In this document: one piece after another, positions 63,201 through 64,000 of the stretch | Layout of the letters: each line of letters begins with the position of its first letter | How positions within the stretch are numbered: position 1 is the stretch's first letter | Origin: Littorina saxatilis | Taxonomy: Eukaryota > Mollusca > Gastropoda > Littorinimorpha > Littorinidae | Direction: 5' to 3' | NCBI RefSeq assembly: GCF_037325665.1 | Contig: NC_090246.1 | Coordinates: 12,947,495 to 13,011,494 of the forward strand | Length of the DNA: 64,000 nt | Translations under genes and position numbers: made by a program | The notes under the pieces: model-generated | What the model was told of the DNA's origin: nothing | The model's database searches: none | Seen by the model: the letters and a program-made list of their open reading frames with translations, nothing else

Positions 63201-63802
63201 CACGTTAAAGATCCCACGATTGACAAAAGGGTCTTTCCTGGCAAAATTGTATAGGCATAGATAAAAAATGTCCACCAAAATACCCGTGCGACTTGGAATA
63301 ATAGGCCGTGAAAAGTAGGATATGCACCGAAATGACTGCGATCTGCTGGTCGATGTGAATGCGTGATGTATTGTGTAAAAAATTCCATCTCACACGGCAT
63401 AAATAGATCCCTGCGCCTTGAGTCCGAGTCTGGAGATACGCGCGCGATATAAGACTTCATATAAACCAAAAGACCCGACAATAAAAATCTCGAGCCAGTC
63501 TTCGTCGAGAATACTAAAACCCGGTTAGCTGATTTTAAGTAAAAACATGACTAAATATAAAAAGAGAAACCCATTGACACAACTGAGACAGACACTACCC
63601 AGATACACCCAGACATGCTCACGTAAAGAAAACTTCAGATTTACTATCCTTGCCAACTTCATGTGATCTGTCTGTTACAAAAGACTTTACCTGATAGATG
63701 GAAGATTGTCCAGGCGTCCACTTTTCACTAGCATCACCAGCATGCCATGTTCCTAACAAACTGAGGCAAACTTTGCCGTCTGCATACAGGTTGGGGTTGA
63801 AC
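60008..63802 (-). CDS. Large ubiquitin-conjugating enzyme, BIRC6/UBE2O class, C-terminal 4 exons (partial)
   Basis: Exons 63802-63691, 62721-62629, 61123-61039 and 60213-60008 on the minus strand; the gene continues off the right edge. The UBC fold is clear. [20 protein letters not shown] contains the active-site Cys (GKVCLS) that carries ubiquitin. [20 protein letters not shown] and [20 protein letters not shown] then match the C-terminal UBC region of BIRC6 and UBE2[19 protein letters not shown] is closer to BIRC6 to my eye. The protein ends in an acidic tail ([15 protein letters not shown]). Phases agree at all three visible junctions. BIRC6 would be an apoptosis inhibitor with E2/E3 activity; UBE2O a cytosolic quality-control E2. 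Which one cannot be settled from this part. Confidence 0.87.
60240..60462. mobile_element. M3 MITE, PIF/Harbinger-like
   Basis: The ends are GGCCAACAACAAAAAATAGT and TTTTTTTTTTGGCC, with inner CTGTTTACGGTAAC. TTA at 60237-60239 and 60463-60465. It lies in the last intron of the E2 gene. Confidence 0.78.
60876..60925. mobile_element. M1 MITE fragment
   Basis: C run then AATTTATGGTCTTAGACGGG and the M1 right end GAGGTTCCACTG-TA. Only one end remains. Confidence 0.6.
61039..61123 (-). CDS. E2 gene exon
   Basis: The acceptor TTTTCAG precedes ACCCAGAGT. Encodes [20 protein letters not shown] then GQLKKPAT, ending at G (phase 1) before GTACC. Confidence 0.85.
61392..62118 (+). mobile_element. H2 element, long version
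   Basis: Same ends as 20811-21350, but with an additional internal repeat of about 200 bp, so it has two DR1-like motifs. It lies in an intron of the E2 gene. Confidence 0.8.
62143..62486 (-). mobile_element. S1 SINE, type A, truncated at the anticodon loop
   Basis: Common S1 body with an (AAG)n tail at the left. The 5' end begins at ATTTGTATCCAGTT. Duplication TTCTCATCTTTC (62131-62142, which overlaps the tail side, and 62487-62498). Confidence 0.85.
62629..62721 (-). CDS. E2 gene exon
   Basis: The acceptor GTCCAG precedes GTTCTGGTG. 31 codons, [20 protein letters not shown] then [11 protein letters not shown]. Donor GTCAGA, phase 0. Confidence 0.87.
62991..63562 (+). mobile_element. H1 fragment split by an S3 SINE
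   Basis: AAAACATTTAGTCAA at about 63000-63014 and ACATGACTAAATATAAAAAG at about 63545-63562 are the two halves of the H1 3' hairpin. The rest of H1 is missing. Confidence 0.6.
63016..63480 (+). mobile_element. S3 SINE, tRNA-headed
   Basis: The head GGGTGGCCGAGTGGTAACGC (A box TGGCCGAGTGGT) has a B box TGCGAGTTCGACCC, resembling a Ser/Leu-type tRNA. The body ends GAGATACGCGCGCGATATAA, then GACTTCATATAA. Not a functional tRNA gene. The exact 3' end is uncertain. Confidence 0.75.
63691..63802 (-). CDS. E2 gene exon with active-site cysteine
   Basis: The acceptor GGCAG precedes GTTCAACCCC. The exon encodes [20 protein letters not shown], then [17 protein letters not shown]. The donor is GTAAAG, phase 0. 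The codon split at its start would make the expected Arg before FNPN. Confidence 0.87.
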
Positions 63803-64000
63803 CTGCCATAGAAAGTAGAGATATCAGTTTGCTATGCTGTCACTGTTGAAGATTTGCACTCGCACACTGACAGTCTTCCTCATCCTGCGGTCTGTCATAG
63901 GAATAAAGCACACGCCCTTACCATTCTGAAAAACAACCCTCCCCCCCAACCCCTTGTGACACTCCCACTCCTACCCCCCTCTCCCCTACCCCACCCTTCC
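63803..64000. other. Intron of the E2 gene, C-rich right edge
   Basis: Upstream intron of the active-site exon. The last about 60 bp is C-rich. No further exon seen before the window ends. Confidence 0.5.

Overview
The window looks like nuclear DNA of a mollusc, most likely a gastropod. It has intron-rich animal genes, tRNA-derived SINEs with a long conserved body resembling the molluscan Nin-DC type, a DIRS retrotransposon, a Polinton and many nested low-copy repeats. The organism is inferred from repeat style and was not tested by any search.

Three host genes can be assembled exon by exon, all on the minus strand. (1) 13902-6930: a complete survivin (BIRC5) gene, four exons, 141 codons, with a perfect CX2C-X16-H-X6-C BIR zinc site. 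(2) 30416-19468: a three-exon claudin/PMP22-type four-membrane-span protein, whose first exon carries an apparent one-base frame conflict. (3) 63802-60008: the last four exons of a large ubiquitin-conjugating enzyme of the BIRC6/UBE2O class, including the active-site cysteine; the gene continues beyond the right edge. The most striking host observation is intron 2 of survivin. Its 5' splice site lies in a 32-bp tandem array giving six near-identical donors, and its 3' splice site lies in a 92-bp tandem array giving three acceptors, each followed by the exon part that encodes the last two zinc ligands.

Two large mobile elements dominate the rest. 474-6265 is a DIRS retrotransposon (gag-like ORF, RT/RNase H, tyrosine recombinase) with inverted terminal repeats and the internal complementary region expected of its family; it looks whole and young. 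32055-48398 is a Polinton/Maverick of about 16.3 kb, delimited by 226-bp terminal inverted repeats and a TGGACA target duplication. It encodes protein-primed DNA polymerase B, retroviral-type integrase, packaging ATPase, two capsid-like proteins and several small membrane proteins. A younger repeat has inserted near its right end.

The remaining sequence is layered repeats: TA-flanked MITEs with CAGTGGAACC ends (M1), PIF/Harbinger-like MITEs with TWA duplications (M3), hAT-like remnants with 6-bp duplications, tRNA-headed SINEs (S1-S3), two retroposon families (R1, R2), and three families (H1-H3) that share a mini-hairpin 5' end and a 3' hairpin, resembling Helentron/HINE elements. Their nesting gives a relative chronology. 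Simple repeats and minisatellites fill much of the rest.
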